From positions 2,425,501-2,489,500 of the forward strand of contig CP114496.1 of assembly GCA_027186245.1 (NCBI GenBank): a stretch of DNA of 64,000 nt, read 5' to 3'. This document shows positions 44,244-53,314 of this stretch, in pieces. Origin of the DNA: Coriaria nepalensis (lineage: Eukaryota; Streptophyta; Magnoliopsida; Cucurbitales; Coriariaceae). The notes under the pieces are model-generated. The model saw nothing but the letters and a program-made list of their open reading frames with translations. It ran no database searches and was not told the DNA's origin. Numbering within the stretch: position 1 is the stretch's first letter; each line of letters begins with the position of its first letter. The position numbers were made by a program, and so were the translations under genes.

Positions 44244-44381
44244 TTTTATTTTTTCGCATCTACATTCGTTGTTTTTTCATAATTTTCATAACAAACAGGT
44301 TTTTAAGATCATGTGTAGTCGTTTCGACTGCAGTGAATTCTGAAAGTGGGGTATAGCAGAACTGTAAATGTTTCACTTCAG

Positions 44382-44500
44382 GGGTGCGATCATACCAGTA
44401 CTAATGCACCGGATCCCATCAGAACTCCGCAGTCAAGTGTGCTTGGGCGAGAGTAGTACTGAGTTGGGTGACCACTCGGGAAGTCCTCGTGTTGCACCCC
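44382..44500 (+). rRNA. 5S rRNA: 5S rRNA copy 173
   Basis: C18T, T53C; first T run is ATTT. Confidence 0.97.
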
Positions 44501-44638
44501 ATTTATTTTTTCGCATCTACATTCGTTGTTTTTTCGTAATTTTCATAACAAACAGGTTTTTAAGATCATGTGTAGTCGTTTCGACTGCCGTGAATTCTGA
44601 AAGTGGGGTATAGCAGAACTGTAAATGTTACCCAGCAC

Positions 44639-44757
44639 GGGTGCGATCATACCAGCACTAATGCACCGAATCCCATCAGAACTCCGCAGTTAAGTGTGCT
44701 TGGGCGAGAGTAATACTGAGTTGGGTGACCACTCGGGAAGTCCTCGTGTTGCACCCC
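44639..44757 (+). rRNA. 5S rRNA: 5S rRNA copy 174
   Basis: G31A, G75A; leader TTACCCAGCAC. Confidence 0.97.
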
Positions 44758-44895
44758 TTTTATTTTTTCGCATCTACACTCGTTGTTTTTTCATAATTTT
44801 CATAACAAACAGGTTTTTAAGATCATGTGTAGTCGTTTCGACTGCCGTGAATTCCGAAAGTGGGGTATAGCAGAACTGTAAATGTTACCCAGCAC

Positions 44896-45014
44896 GGGTG
44901 CGATCATACCAGCACTAATGCACCGGATCCCATCAGAACTCCGCAGTTAAGTGTGCTTGGGCGAGAGTAGTACTGAGTTGGGAGACCACTCGGGAAGTCC
45001 TCGTGTTGCACCCC
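44896..45014 (+). rRNA. 5S rRNA: 5S rRNA copy 175
   Basis: T88A only; leader TTACCCAGCAC. Confidence 0.97.
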
Positions 45015-45152
45015 TTTTATTTTTTCGCATCTACATTCGTTGTTTTTTCATAATTTTCATAACAAACAGGTTTTTAAGATCATGTGTAGTCGTTTCGACA
45101 GCCGTGAATTCTGAAAGTGGGGTATAGCAGAACTGTAAATGTTTCACTTCAC

Positions 45153-45271
45153 GGGTGCGATCATACCAGCACTAATGCACCGGATCTAACCAGAACTTTG
45201 CAGTTAAGTGTGCTTGGGCGAGAGTAGTACCGAGTTGGGTGACCACTCGGGAAGTCCTCGTGTTGCACCCC
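45153..45271 (+). rRNA. 5S rRNA: 5S rRNA copy 176
   Basis: CTAACC class, as copy 47. Confidence 0.97.
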
Positions 45272-45409
45272 TTTTATTTTTTCGCATCTACATTCGTTGT
45301 TTTTTCATAATTTTCATAACAAACAGGTTTTTAAGATCATGTGTAGTCGTTTCGACTGCAATGAATTCTGAAAATGGGATATAGCAGAACTGTAAATGTT
45401 TCACTTCAG

Positions 45410-45528
45410 GGGTGCGATCATACCAGTACTAATGCACCGGATCCCATCAGAACTCAGTAGTTAAGTGTGCTCGGGCGAGAGTAGTACTGAGTTGGGTGAC
45501 CACTCGGGAAGTCCTCGTGTTGCACCCC
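45410..45528 (+). rRNA. 5S rRNA: 5S rRNA copy 177
   Basis: C18T, C47A, C49T, T63C. Confidence 0.97.
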
Positions 45529-45666
45529 TTTTATTTTTTCGCATCTACATTCGTTGTTTTTTCATAATTTTCATAACAAACAGGTTTTTAAGATCATGTG
45601 TAGTCGTTTCGACTGCAGTGAATTCTGAAAGTGGGGTATAGCAGAACTGTAAATGTTTCACTTCAG

Positions 45667-45785
45667 GGGTGCGATCATACCAGTACTAATGCACCGGATC
45701 CCATCAGAACTCCGTAGTCAAGTGTGCTTGGGCGAGAGTAGTACTGAGTTGGGTGACCACTCGGGAAGTCCTCGTGTTGCACCCC
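45667..45785 (+). rRNA. 5S rRNA: 5S rRNA copy 178
   Basis: C18T, C49T, T53C. Confidence 0.97.
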
Positions 45786-45923
45786 TTTTATTTTTTCGCA
45801 TCTACATTCGTTGTTTTTTCATAATTTTCATAACAAACAGGTTTTTAAGATCATGCGGAGTCGTTTCGACTGCCGTGAATTCTGAAAGTGGGGTATAGCA
45901 GAACTGTAAATGTTTCACTTCAC

Positions 45924-46042
45924 GGGTGCGTTCATACCAGCAGTAATGCACCAGATCCCATCAGAACTCAGTAGTTAAGTGTGCTCGGGCGAGAGTAGTA
46001 CTGAGTTGGGTGACCACTCGGGAAGTCCTCGTGTTGCACCCC
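45924..46042 (+). rRNA. 5S rRNA: 5S rRNA copy 179
   Basis: A8T, C20G, G30A, C47A, C49T, T63C. Confidence 0.97.
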
Positions 46043-46180
46043 TTTTATTTTTTCGCATCTACATTCGTTGTTTTTTCATAATTTTCATAACAAACAGGTT
46101 TTTAAGATCATGTGTAGTCGTTTCGACAGCCGTGAATTCTGAAAGTGGGGTATAGCAGAACTGTAAATGTTTCACTTCAC

Positions 46181-46299
46181 GGGTGCGATCATACCAGCAC
46201 TAATGCATCGGATCCCATCAGAACTCGGCAGTCAAGTGTGCTTGGGCGAGAGTAGTACTGAGTTGGGTGACCACTCGGGAAGTCCTCGTGTTGCACCCC
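46181..46299 (+). rRNA. 5S rRNA: 5S rRNA copy 180
   Basis: C28T, C47G, T53C. Confidence 0.97.
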
Positions 46300-46437
46300 T
46301 TTTATTTTTTCGCATCTACATTCGTTGTTTTTTCGTAATTTTCATAACAAACAGGTTTTTAAGATCATGCGTAGTCGTTTCGACTGCCGTGAATTCTGAA
46401 AGTGGGGTATAGCAGAACTGTAAATGTTACCCAGCAC

Positions 46438-46556
46438 GGGTGCGTTCATACCAGCAGTAATGCACCAGATCCCATCAGAACTCAGTAGTTAAGTGTGCTC
46501 GGGCGAGAGTAGTACTGAGTTGGGTGACCACTCGGGAAGTCCTCGTGTTGCACCCC
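46438..46556 (+). rRNA. 5S rRNA: 5S rRNA copy 181
   Basis: Gene as copy 179, but with leader TTACCCAGCAC. Confidence 0.97.
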
Positions 46557-46694
46557 TTTTATTTTTTCGCATCTACATTCGTTGTTTTTTCATAATTTTC
46601 ATAACAAACAGGTTTTTAAGATCATGTGTAGTCGTTTCGACAGCCGTGAATTCTGAAAGTGGGGTATAGCAGAACTGTAAATGTTTCACTTCAC

Positions 46695-46813
46695 GGGTGC
46701 GATCATACCAGCACTAATGCACCGGATCTAACCAGAACTTTGCAGTTAAGTGTGCTTGGGCGAGAGTAGTACCGAGTTGGGTGACCACTCGGGAAGTCCT
46801 CGTGTTGCACCCC
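46695..46813 (+). rRNA. 5S rRNA: 5S rRNA copy 182
   Basis: CTAACC class. Confidence 0.97.
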
Positions 46814-46951
46814 TTTTATTTTTTCGCATCTACACTCGTTGTTTTTTCATAATTTTCATAACAAACAGGTTTTTAAGATCATGTGTAGTCGTTTCGACTG
46901 CCGTGAATTCTGAAAGTGGGGTATAGCAGAACTGTAAATGTTACCCAGCAC

Positions 46952-47070
46952 GGGTGCGATCATACCAGCACTAATGCACCGGATCCCATCAGAACTCCGC
47001 AGTTAAGTGTGCTTGGGCGAGAGTAGTACTGAGTTGGGAGACCACTCGGGAAGTCCTCGTGTTGCACCCC
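46952..47070 (+). rRNA. 5S rRNA: 5S rRNA copy 183
   Basis: T88A only. Confidence 0.97.
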
Positions 47071-47208
47071 TTTTATTTTTTCGCATCTACATTCGTTGTT
47101 TTTTCATAATTTTCATAACAAACAGGTTTTTAAGATCATGTGTAGTCGTTTCGACAGCCGTGAATTCTGAAAGTGGGGTATAGCAGAACTGTAAATGTTT
47201 CACTTCAC

Positions 47209-47327
47209 GTGTGCGATCATACCAGCACTAATGCACCGGATCTAACCAGAACTTTGCAGTTAAGTGTGCTTGGGCGAGAGTAGTACCGAGTTGGGTGACC
47301 ACTCGGGAAGTCCTCGTGTTGCACCCC
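47209..47327 (+). rRNA. 5S rRNA: 5S rRNA copy 184
   Basis: CTAACC class; also G2T. Confidence 0.97.
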
Positions 47328-47465
47328 TTTTATTTTTTCGCATCTACATTCGTTGTTTTTTCATAATTTTCATAACAAACAGGTTTTTAAGATCATGTGT
47401 AGTCGTTTCGACTGCAGTGAATTCTGAAAGTGGGGTATAGCAGAACTGTAAATGTTTCACTTCAG

Positions 47466-47584
47466 GGGTGCGATCATACCAGTACTAATGCACCGGATCC
47501 CATCAGAACTCAGTAGTTAAGTGTGCTCGGGCGAGAGTAGTACTGAGTTGGGTGACCACTCGGGAAGTCCTCGTGTTGCACCCC
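47466..47584 (+). rRNA. 5S rRNA: 5S rRNA copy 185
   Basis: As copy 177. Confidence 0.97.
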
Positions 47585-47722
47585 TTTTATTTTTTCGCAT
47601 CTACATTCGTTGTTTTTTCATAATTTTCATAACAAACAGGTTTTTAAGATCATGTGTAGTCGTTTCGACTGCAGTGAATTCTGAAAGTGGGGTATAGCAG
47701 AACTGTAAATGTTTCACTTCAG

Positions 47723-47841
47723 GGGTGCGATCATACCAGTACTAATGCACCGGATCCCATCGGAACTCCGCAGTCAAGTGTGCTTGGGCGAGAGTAGTAC
47801 TGAGTTGGGTGACCACTCGGGAAGTCCTCGTGTTGCACCCC
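47723..47841 (+). rRNA. 5S rRNA: 5S rRNA copy 186
   Basis: C18T, A40G, T53C. Confidence 0.97.
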
Positions 47842-47979
47842 TTTTATTTTTTCGCATCTACATTCGTTGTTTTTTCATAATTTTCATAACAAACAGGTTT
47901 TTTTGATCATGCGTAGTCGTTTCGACTGCCGTGAATTCTGAAAGTGGGGTATAGCAGAACTGTAAATGTTTCACTTCAC

Positions 47980-48098
47980 GGGTGCGTTCATACCAGCAGT
48001 AATGCACCAGATCCCATCAGAACTCAGTAGTTAAGTGCGCTCGGGCGAGAGTAGTACTGAGTTGGGTGACCACTCGGGAAGTCCTCGTGTTGCACCCC
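47980..48098 (+). rRNA. 5S rRNA: 5S rRNA copy 187
   Basis: As copy 179 plus T59C. Confidence 0.97.
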
Positions 48099-48236
48099 TT
48101 TTATTTTTTCGCATCTACATTCGTTGTTTTTTCATAATTTTCATAACAAACAGGTTTTTAAGATCATGTGTAGTCGTTTCGACAGCCGTGAATTCTGAAA
48201 GTGGGGTATAGCAGAACTGTAAATGTTTCACTTCAC

Positions 48237-48355
48237 GGGTGCGATCATACCAGCACTAATGCACCGGATCTAACCAGAACTTTGCAGTTAAGTGTGCTTG
48301 GGCGAGAGTAGTACCGAGTTGGGTGACCACTCGGGAAGTCCCCGTGTTGCACCCC
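48237..48355 (+). rRNA. 5S rRNA: 5S rRNA copy 188
   Basis: CTAACC class; also T106C. Confidence 0.97.
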
Positions 48356-48493
48356 TTTTATTTTTTCGCATCTACATTCGTTGTTTTTTCATAATTTTCA
48401 TAACAAACAGGTTTTTAAGATCATGTGTAGTCGTTTCGACTGCCGTGAATTCTGAAAGTCGGATATAGTATAACTGTAAATGTTTCAGTTTAG

Positions 48494-48612
48494 GGGTGCG
48501 ATCATACCAGCACTAATGCACCGGATCCCGTTAGAACTCCGCTGTGAAGTGTTTTTGGGTGAGAGTAGTGCTGAGTTGGGTGACCACTCGGGAAGTCCTC
48601 GTTTTGCACCCC
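48494..48612 (+). rRNA. 5S rRNA: 5S rRNA copy 189
   Basis: A37G, C39T, A50T, T53G, G60T, C61T, C67T, A77G, G110T; strongly diverged. Confidence 0.95.
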
Positions 48613-48750
48613 TTTTATTTTTTCGCATCTACATTCGTTGTTTTTTCATAATTTTCATAACAAACAGGTTTTTAAGATCATGTGTAGTCGTTTCGACTGC
48701 CGTGAATTCTGAAAGTCGGGTATAGCAGAACTATAAATGTTTCACTTCAG

Positions 48751-48869
48751 GGGTGCGATCATACCAGCACTAATGCACCGGATCCCATCAGAACTCAGTA
48801 GTTAAGTGTGCTCGGGCGAGAGTAGTACTGAGTTGGGTGACCACTCGGGAAGTCCTCGTGTTGCACCCC
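48751..48869 (+). rRNA. 5S rRNA: 5S rRNA copy 190
   Basis: C47A, C49T, T63C. Confidence 0.97.
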
Positions 48870-49007
48870 TTTTATTTTTTCGCATCTACATTCGTTGTTT
48901 TTTCATAATTTTCATAACAAACAGGTTTTTAAGATCATGTGTAGTCGTTTCGACAGCCGTGAATTCTAAAAGTGGGGTATAGCAGAACTATAAATGTTTC
49001 ACTTCAC

Positions 49008-49126
49008 GGGTGCGATCATACCAGCACTAATGCACCGGATCTAACCAGAACTTTGCAGTTAAGTGTGCTTGGGCGAGAGTAGTACCGAGTTGGGTGACCA
49101 CTCGGGAAGTCCTCGTGTTGCACCCC
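49008..49126 (+). rRNA. 5S rRNA: 5S rRNA copy 191
   Basis: CTAACC class. Confidence 0.97.
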
Positions 49127-49264
49127 TTTTATTTTTTCGCATCTACATTCGTTGTTTTTTCATAATTTTCATAACAAACAGGTTTTTAAGATCATGCGTA
49201 GTCGTTTCGACTGCCGTGAATTCTGAAAGTGGGGTATAGCAGAACTGTAAATGTTTCACTTCAC

Positions 49265-49383
49265 GAGTGCGTTCATACCAGCAGTAATGCACCAGATCCC
49301 ATCAGAACTCCGCAGTTAAGTGTGCCTGGGCGAGAGTAGTACTGAGTTGGGTGACCACTCGGGAAGTCCTCGTGTTGCACCCC
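49265..49383 (+). rRNA. 5S rRNA: 5S rRNA copy 192
   Basis: G2A, A8T, C20G, G30A, T62C. Confidence 0.97.
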
Positions 49384-49491
49384 TTTTATTTTTTCGCATC
49401 TACATTCGTTGTTTTTTCATAATTTTCATAACAAACAGGTTTTTAAGATCATGTGTAGTCGTTTCGACTGCAGTGAATTCTGAAAGTGGGG

Positions 49492-49521
49492 TATAGCAGA
49501 ACTGTAAATGTTTCACTTCAG
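49492..49521 (+). promoter_or_regulatory. 5' flanking promoter of a 5S unit (reference copy 193)
   Basis: TATAG starts at -30 (49492), G lies at -12, and most copies have C at -1 (this one has G). Plant 5S genes are known to use a TATA-like motif near -28, GC near -12 and C at -1; the match is good for the first and partial for the second. The same layout is found before nearly every copy. Variants ahead of the TATA are GTCGGG, GTGGGG, GTGGAA and GTGAGA. Confidence 0.75.
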
Positions 49522-49640
49522 GGGTGCGATCATACCAGTACTAATGCACCGGATCCCATCAGAACTCCGCAGTTAAGTGTGCTTGGGCGAGAGTAGTACT
49601 GAGTTGGGTGACCACTCGGGAAGTCCTCGTGTTGCACCCC
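49522..49640 (+). rRNA. 5S rRNA: 5S rRNA copy 193
   Basis: C18T only; used as the reference copy for control elements. Confidence 0.97.
49571..49618 (+). promoter_or_regulatory. Internal control region: A box, intermediate element, C box
   Basis: By position in the family: A box at gene 50-64 (49571-49585), intermediate element at 67-72 (49588-49593) and C box at 80-97 (49601-49618). These bind TFIIIA/TFIIIC in 5S genes. In this array the A box reads AAGTGTGC where most plants have AAGCGTGC, and the C box reads GAGTTGGGTGACCACTCG rather than the usual AGGATGGGTGACCTCCTG. Confidence 0.8.
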
Positions 49641-49651
49641 TTTTATTTTTT
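49641..49651 (+). terminator. Pol III terminator, T4-A-T6 (reference copy 193)
   Basis: Four T, one A, then six T directly follow the gene. RNA polymerase III stops at runs of four or more T. Nearly all units keep this double run; in most of the right-hand type-B units the interrupting base is G (for example 58710-58720), and a few have C. Confidence 0.85.
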
Positions 49652-49713
49652 CGCATCTACATTCGTTGTTTTTTCATAATTTTCATAACAAACAGGTTTT
49701 TAAGATCATGCGT

Positions 49714-49726
49714 AGTCGTTTCGACT
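49714..49726 (+). other. Spacer short inverted repeat AGTCG-TTT-CGACT
   Basis: A 5-bp perfect stem with a TTT loop sits in the middle of the spacer and recurs in almost every unit (first at 134-146). Units with CGACAGCC keep only four pairs. Function unknown. Confidence 0.6.
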
Positions 49727-49778
49727 GCCGTGAATTCTGAAAGTGGGGTATAGCAGAACTGTAAATGTTTCACTTCAC

Positions 49779-49897
49779 GAGTGCGTTCATACCAGCAGTA
49801 TTGCACCAGATCCCATCAGAACTCCGCAGTTAAGTGTGCCTGGGCGAGAGTAGTACTGAGTTGGGTGACCACTCGGGAAGTCCTCGTGTTGCACCCC
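49779..49897 (+). rRNA. 5S rRNA: 5S rRNA copy 194
   Basis: As copy 192 plus A23T. Confidence 0.97.
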
Positions 49898-50035
49898 TTT
49901 TATTTTTTCGCATCTACATTCGTTGTTTTTTCATAATTTTCATAACAAATAGGTTTTTAAGATCATGCGTAGTCGTTTCGACTGCCGTGAATTCTGAAAG
50001 TGGGGTATAGCAGAACTGTAAATATTTCACTTCTA

Positions 50036-50154
50036 GGGTGCGATCATACCAGCACTAATGCACCGGATCTAACCAGAACTTTTCAGTTAAGTGTGCTTGG
50101 GCGAGAGTAGTACCGAGTTGGGTGACCACTCGGGAAGTCCTCGTGTTGCACCCC
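50036..50154 (+). rRNA. 5S rRNA: 5S rRNA copy 195
   Basis: CTAACC class; also G48T; A at -1. Confidence 0.97.
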
Positions 50155-50292
50155 TTTTATTTTTTCGCATCTACATTCGTTGTTTTTTCATAATTTTCAT
50201 AACAAACAGGTTTTTAAGATCATGTGTAGTCGTTTCGACTGCCGTGAATTCTGAAAGTCGGATATAGTAGAACGGTAAATGTTTCAGATTAG

Positions 50293-50411
50293 GGGTGCGA
50301 TCATACCAGCACTAATGCACCGAATCCCATCAGAACTCCGCTGTTAAGTGTTCTTGGGGGAGAGTAGTGCTCAGTTGGGTGACCACTCGGGAAGTCCTCG
50401 TTTTGCACCCC
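50293..50411 (+). rRNA. 5S rRNA: 5S rRNA copy 196
   Basis: G31A, A50T, G60T, C67G, A77G, G80C, G110T; related to copy 189. Confidence 0.95.
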
Positions 50412-50549
50412 TTTTATTTTTTCGCATCTACATTCGTTGTTTTTTCGTAATTTTCATAACAAACAGGTTTTTAAGATCATGTGTAGTCGTTTCGACTGCC
50501 GTGAATTCTGAAAGTGGGGTATAGCAGAACTGTAAATGTTACCCAGCAC

Positions 50550-50668
50550 GGGTGCGATCATACCAGCACTAATGCACCGAATCCCATCAGAACTCCGCAG
50601 TTAAGTGTGCTCGGGCGAGAGTAGTACTGAGTTGGGAGACCACTCGGGAAGTCCTCGTGTTGCACCCC
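50550..50668 (+). rRNA. 5S rRNA: 5S rRNA copy 197
   Basis: G31A, T63C, T88A; leader TTACCCAGCAC. Confidence 0.97.
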
Positions 50669-50806
50669 TTTTATTTTTTCGCATCTACATTCGTTGTTTT
50701 TTCATAATTTTCATAACAAACAGGTTTTTAAGATCATGTGTAGTCGTTTCGACTGCCGTGAATTCTGAAAGTGGGGTATAGCAGAACTGTAAATGTTACC
50801 CAGCAC

Positions 50807-50925
50807 GGGTGCGATCATACCAGCACTAATGCACCGGATCCCATCAGAACTCCGCAGTTAAGTGTGCTTGGGCGAGAGTAATACTGAGTTGGGTGACCAC
50901 TCGGGAAGTCCTCGTGTTGCACCCC
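50807..50925 (+). rRNA. 5S rRNA: 5S rRNA copy 198
   Basis: G75A only; leader TTACCCAGCAC. Confidence 0.97.
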
Positions 50926-51063
50926 TTTTATTTTTTCGCATCTACACTCGTTGTTTTTTCATAATTTTCATAACAAACAGGTTTTTAAGATCATGTGTAG
51001 TCGTTTCGACTGCCGTGAATTCTGAAAGTGGGGTATAGCAGAACTGTAAATGTTACCCAGCAC

Positions 51064-51182
51064 GGGTGCGATCATACCAGCACTAATGCACCGGATCCCA
51101 TCAGAACTCCGCAGTTAAGTGTGCTTGGGCGAGAGTAGTACTGAGTTGGGAGACCACTCGGGAAGTCCTCGTGTTGCACCCC
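51064..51182 (+). rRNA. 5S rRNA: 5S rRNA copy 199
   Basis: T88A only; leader TTACCCAGCAC. Confidence 0.97.
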
Positions 51183-51320
51183 TTTTATTTTTTCGCATCT
51201 ACATTCGTTGTTTTTTCATAATTTTCATAACAAACAGGTTTTTAAGATCATGTGTAGTCGTTTCGACTGCCGTGAATTCTGAAAGTGGGGTATAGCAGAA
51301 CTGTAAATGTTACCCAGCAC

Positions 51321-51439
51321 GGGTGCGATCACACAAGGACTAATGCACCGGATCCCATCAGAACTCCGCAGTTAAGTGTGCTTGGGCGAGAGTAGTACGG
51401 AGTTTGGTGACCACTCGGGAAGTCCTCGTGTTGCACCCC
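51321..51439 (+). rRNA. 5S rRNA: 5S rRNA copy 200
   Basis: T12C, C15A, C18G, T79G, G85T; first copy with G85T. Confidence 0.96.
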
Positions 51440-51577
51440 TTTTATTTTTTCGCATCTACATTCGTTGTTTTTTCATAATTTTCATAACAAACAGGTTTTT
51501 AAGATCCTGTGTAGTCGTTTTGACTGCAGTGAATTCTGAAAGTGGGGTATAGCAGAACTGTAAATGTTTCACTTCAC

Positions 51578-51696
51578 GGGTGCGATCATACCAGCACTAA
51601 TGCATCGGATCCCATCAGAACTCCGCAGTTAAGTGTGCTTCGGCGAGAGTAGTACTGAGTTGGATGATCACTCGGGAAGTCCTTGTGTTGCACCCC
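51578..51696 (+). rRNA. 5S rRNA: 5S rRNA copy 201
   Basis: C28T, G64C, G87A, C91T, C107T; followed by the long 214-bp spacer. Confidence 0.96.
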
Positions 51697-51850
51697 TTTT
51701 ATTTTTTCGCATCTACATTCGTTGTTTTTTCATAATTTTCATAACAAACAGGTTTTTAAGATCATGCGTAGTCCTTTTATTTTTTCGCATCTACATTCGT
51801 TGTTTTTTTATAATTTTCATAACAAACAGGTTTTTAAGATCATGTGTAGT
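51695..51850 (+). repeat. 78-bp partial spacer duplication
   Basis: The spacer after copy 201 contains the segment CCTTTTATTTTTTCGC...GTAGT twice: 51695-51772 and 51773-51850. The result is a 214-bp spacer with two terminator-like T runs. Confidence 0.9.
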
Positions 51851-51910
51851 CGTTTCGACTGCCGTGAATTCTGAAAGTGAGATATGGCAGACCAGTAAAT
51901 GTTACCCAAC

Positions 51911-52029
51911 GGGTGTGATCATAACAGCACTAATGCACCGGATCCCAGCAGAACTCCGCAGTTAAGTGTGCTTGGGCGAGAGTAGTACTGAGTTTGGTGA
52001 CCACTCGGGAAGTCCTCGTGTTGCACTCC
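51911..52029 (+). rRNA. 5S rRNA: 5S rRNA copy 202
   Basis: First full type-B gene: C6T, C14A, T38G, G85T, C117T; leader two bases short (CCCAACGGG). Confidence 0.96.
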
Positions 52030-52167
52030 TTTTGTTTTTTCGCATCTACATTCGTTGTTTTTTCATAATTTTCATAACAAACAGGTTTTTAAGATCATGT
52101 GTAGTCGTTTCGACTGCCGTGAATTCTGAAAGTGAGATATAGCAGACCAGTAAATGTTACCCAACAC

Positions 52168-52286
52168 GGGTGCGATCATACCAGCACTAATGCACCGGAT
52201 CCCATCAGAACTCCGCAGTTAAGTGTGCTTGGGCGAGAGTAGTACTGAGTTTGGTGACCACTCGGGAAGTCCTCGTGTTGCACTCC
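52168..52286 (+). rRNA. 5S rRNA: 5S rRNA copy 203
   Basis: G85T, C117T. Confidence 0.97.
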
Positions 52287-52424
52287 TTTTGTTTTTTCGC
52301 ATCTACATTCGTTGTTTTTTCATAATTTTCATAACAAACAGGTTTTTAAGATCATGTGTAGTCGTTTCGACTGCCGTGAATTCTGAAAGTGACATATAGC
52401 AGACCAGTAAATGTTACCCAACAC

Positions 52425-52543
52425 GGGTGCGATCATAACAGCACTAATGTACCGGATCCCAGCAGAACTCCACAGTTAAGTGTGCTTGGGCGAGAGTAGT
52501 ACTGAGTTTGGTGACCACTCGGGAAGTCCTCGTGTTGCACTCC
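52425..52543 (+). rRNA. 5S rRNA: 5S rRNA copy 204
   Basis: C14A, C26T, T38G, G48A, G85T, C117T. Confidence 0.97.
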
Positions 52544-52681
52544 TTTTGTTTTTTCGCATCTACATTCGTTGTTCTTTCACAATTTTCATAACAAACAGGT
52601 TTTTAAGATCATGTGTAGTCGTTTCGACTGCCGTGAATTCTGAAAGTGAGATATAGCAGACCAGTAAATGTTACCCAACAC

Positions 52682-52800
52682 GGGTGCGATCATAACAGCA
52701 CTAATGTACCGGATCCCAGCAGAACTCCACAGTTAAGTGTGCTTGGGCGAGAGTAGTACTGAGTTTGGTGACCACTCGGGAAGTCCTCGTGTTGCACTCC
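52682..52800 (+). rRNA. 5S rRNA: 5S rRNA copy 205
   Basis: As copy 204. Confidence 0.97.
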
Positions 52801-52938
52801 TTTTGTTTTTTCGCATCTACATTCGTTGTTCTTTCACAATTTTCATAACAAACAGGTTTTTAAGATCATGTGTAGTCGTTTCGACTGCCGTGAATTCTGA
52901 AAGTGAGATATAGCAGACCAGTAAATGTTACCCAACAC

Positions 52939-53057
52939 GGGTGGGATCATAACAGCACTAATGTACCGGATCCCAGCAGAACTCCGCAGTTAAGTGTGCT
53001 TGGGCGAGAGTAGTACTGAGTTTGGTGACCACTCGGGAAGTCCTCGTGTTACACCCC
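52939..53057 (+). rRNA. 5S rRNA: 5S rRNA copy 206
   Basis: C6G, C14A, C26T, T38G, G85T, G113A. Confidence 0.96.
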
Positions 53058-53195
53058 TTTTATTTTTTCGCATCTACATTCGTAGTTTTTTCATAATTTT
53101 CATAACAAACAGGTTTTTAAGATCCTGTGTAGTCGTTTCGACTGCAGTGAATTCTGAAAGTGGGGTATAGCAGAACTGTAAATGTTTCACTTCAC

Positions 53196-53314
53196 GGGTT
53201 CGATCATACCAGCACTATTGTCCCGGATTCCATCCGAACTCCGCAGTTAAGTGTGCTTTGGCGAGAGTAGTACTGAGTTGGGTGACCACTCGGGAAGTCC
53301 TCCTGTCGCAACCC
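53196..53314 (+). rRNA. 5S rRNA: 5S rRNA copy 207
   Basis: G5T, A23T, C26T, A27C, C34T, A40C, G64T, G108C, T112C, C116A; among the most diverged copies. Confidence 0.94.

Larger units (their letters stand above)
44896..48236 (+). repeat. 8-unit higher-order duplication (copies 175-179 / 183-187)
   Basis: Copies 175-179 recur at 183-187 with a shift of exactly 2056 bp (8 x 257), including GGGAGACC, CTAACCAG, CAGTAG and GCGTTCATACC genes in order. Confidence 0.85.
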
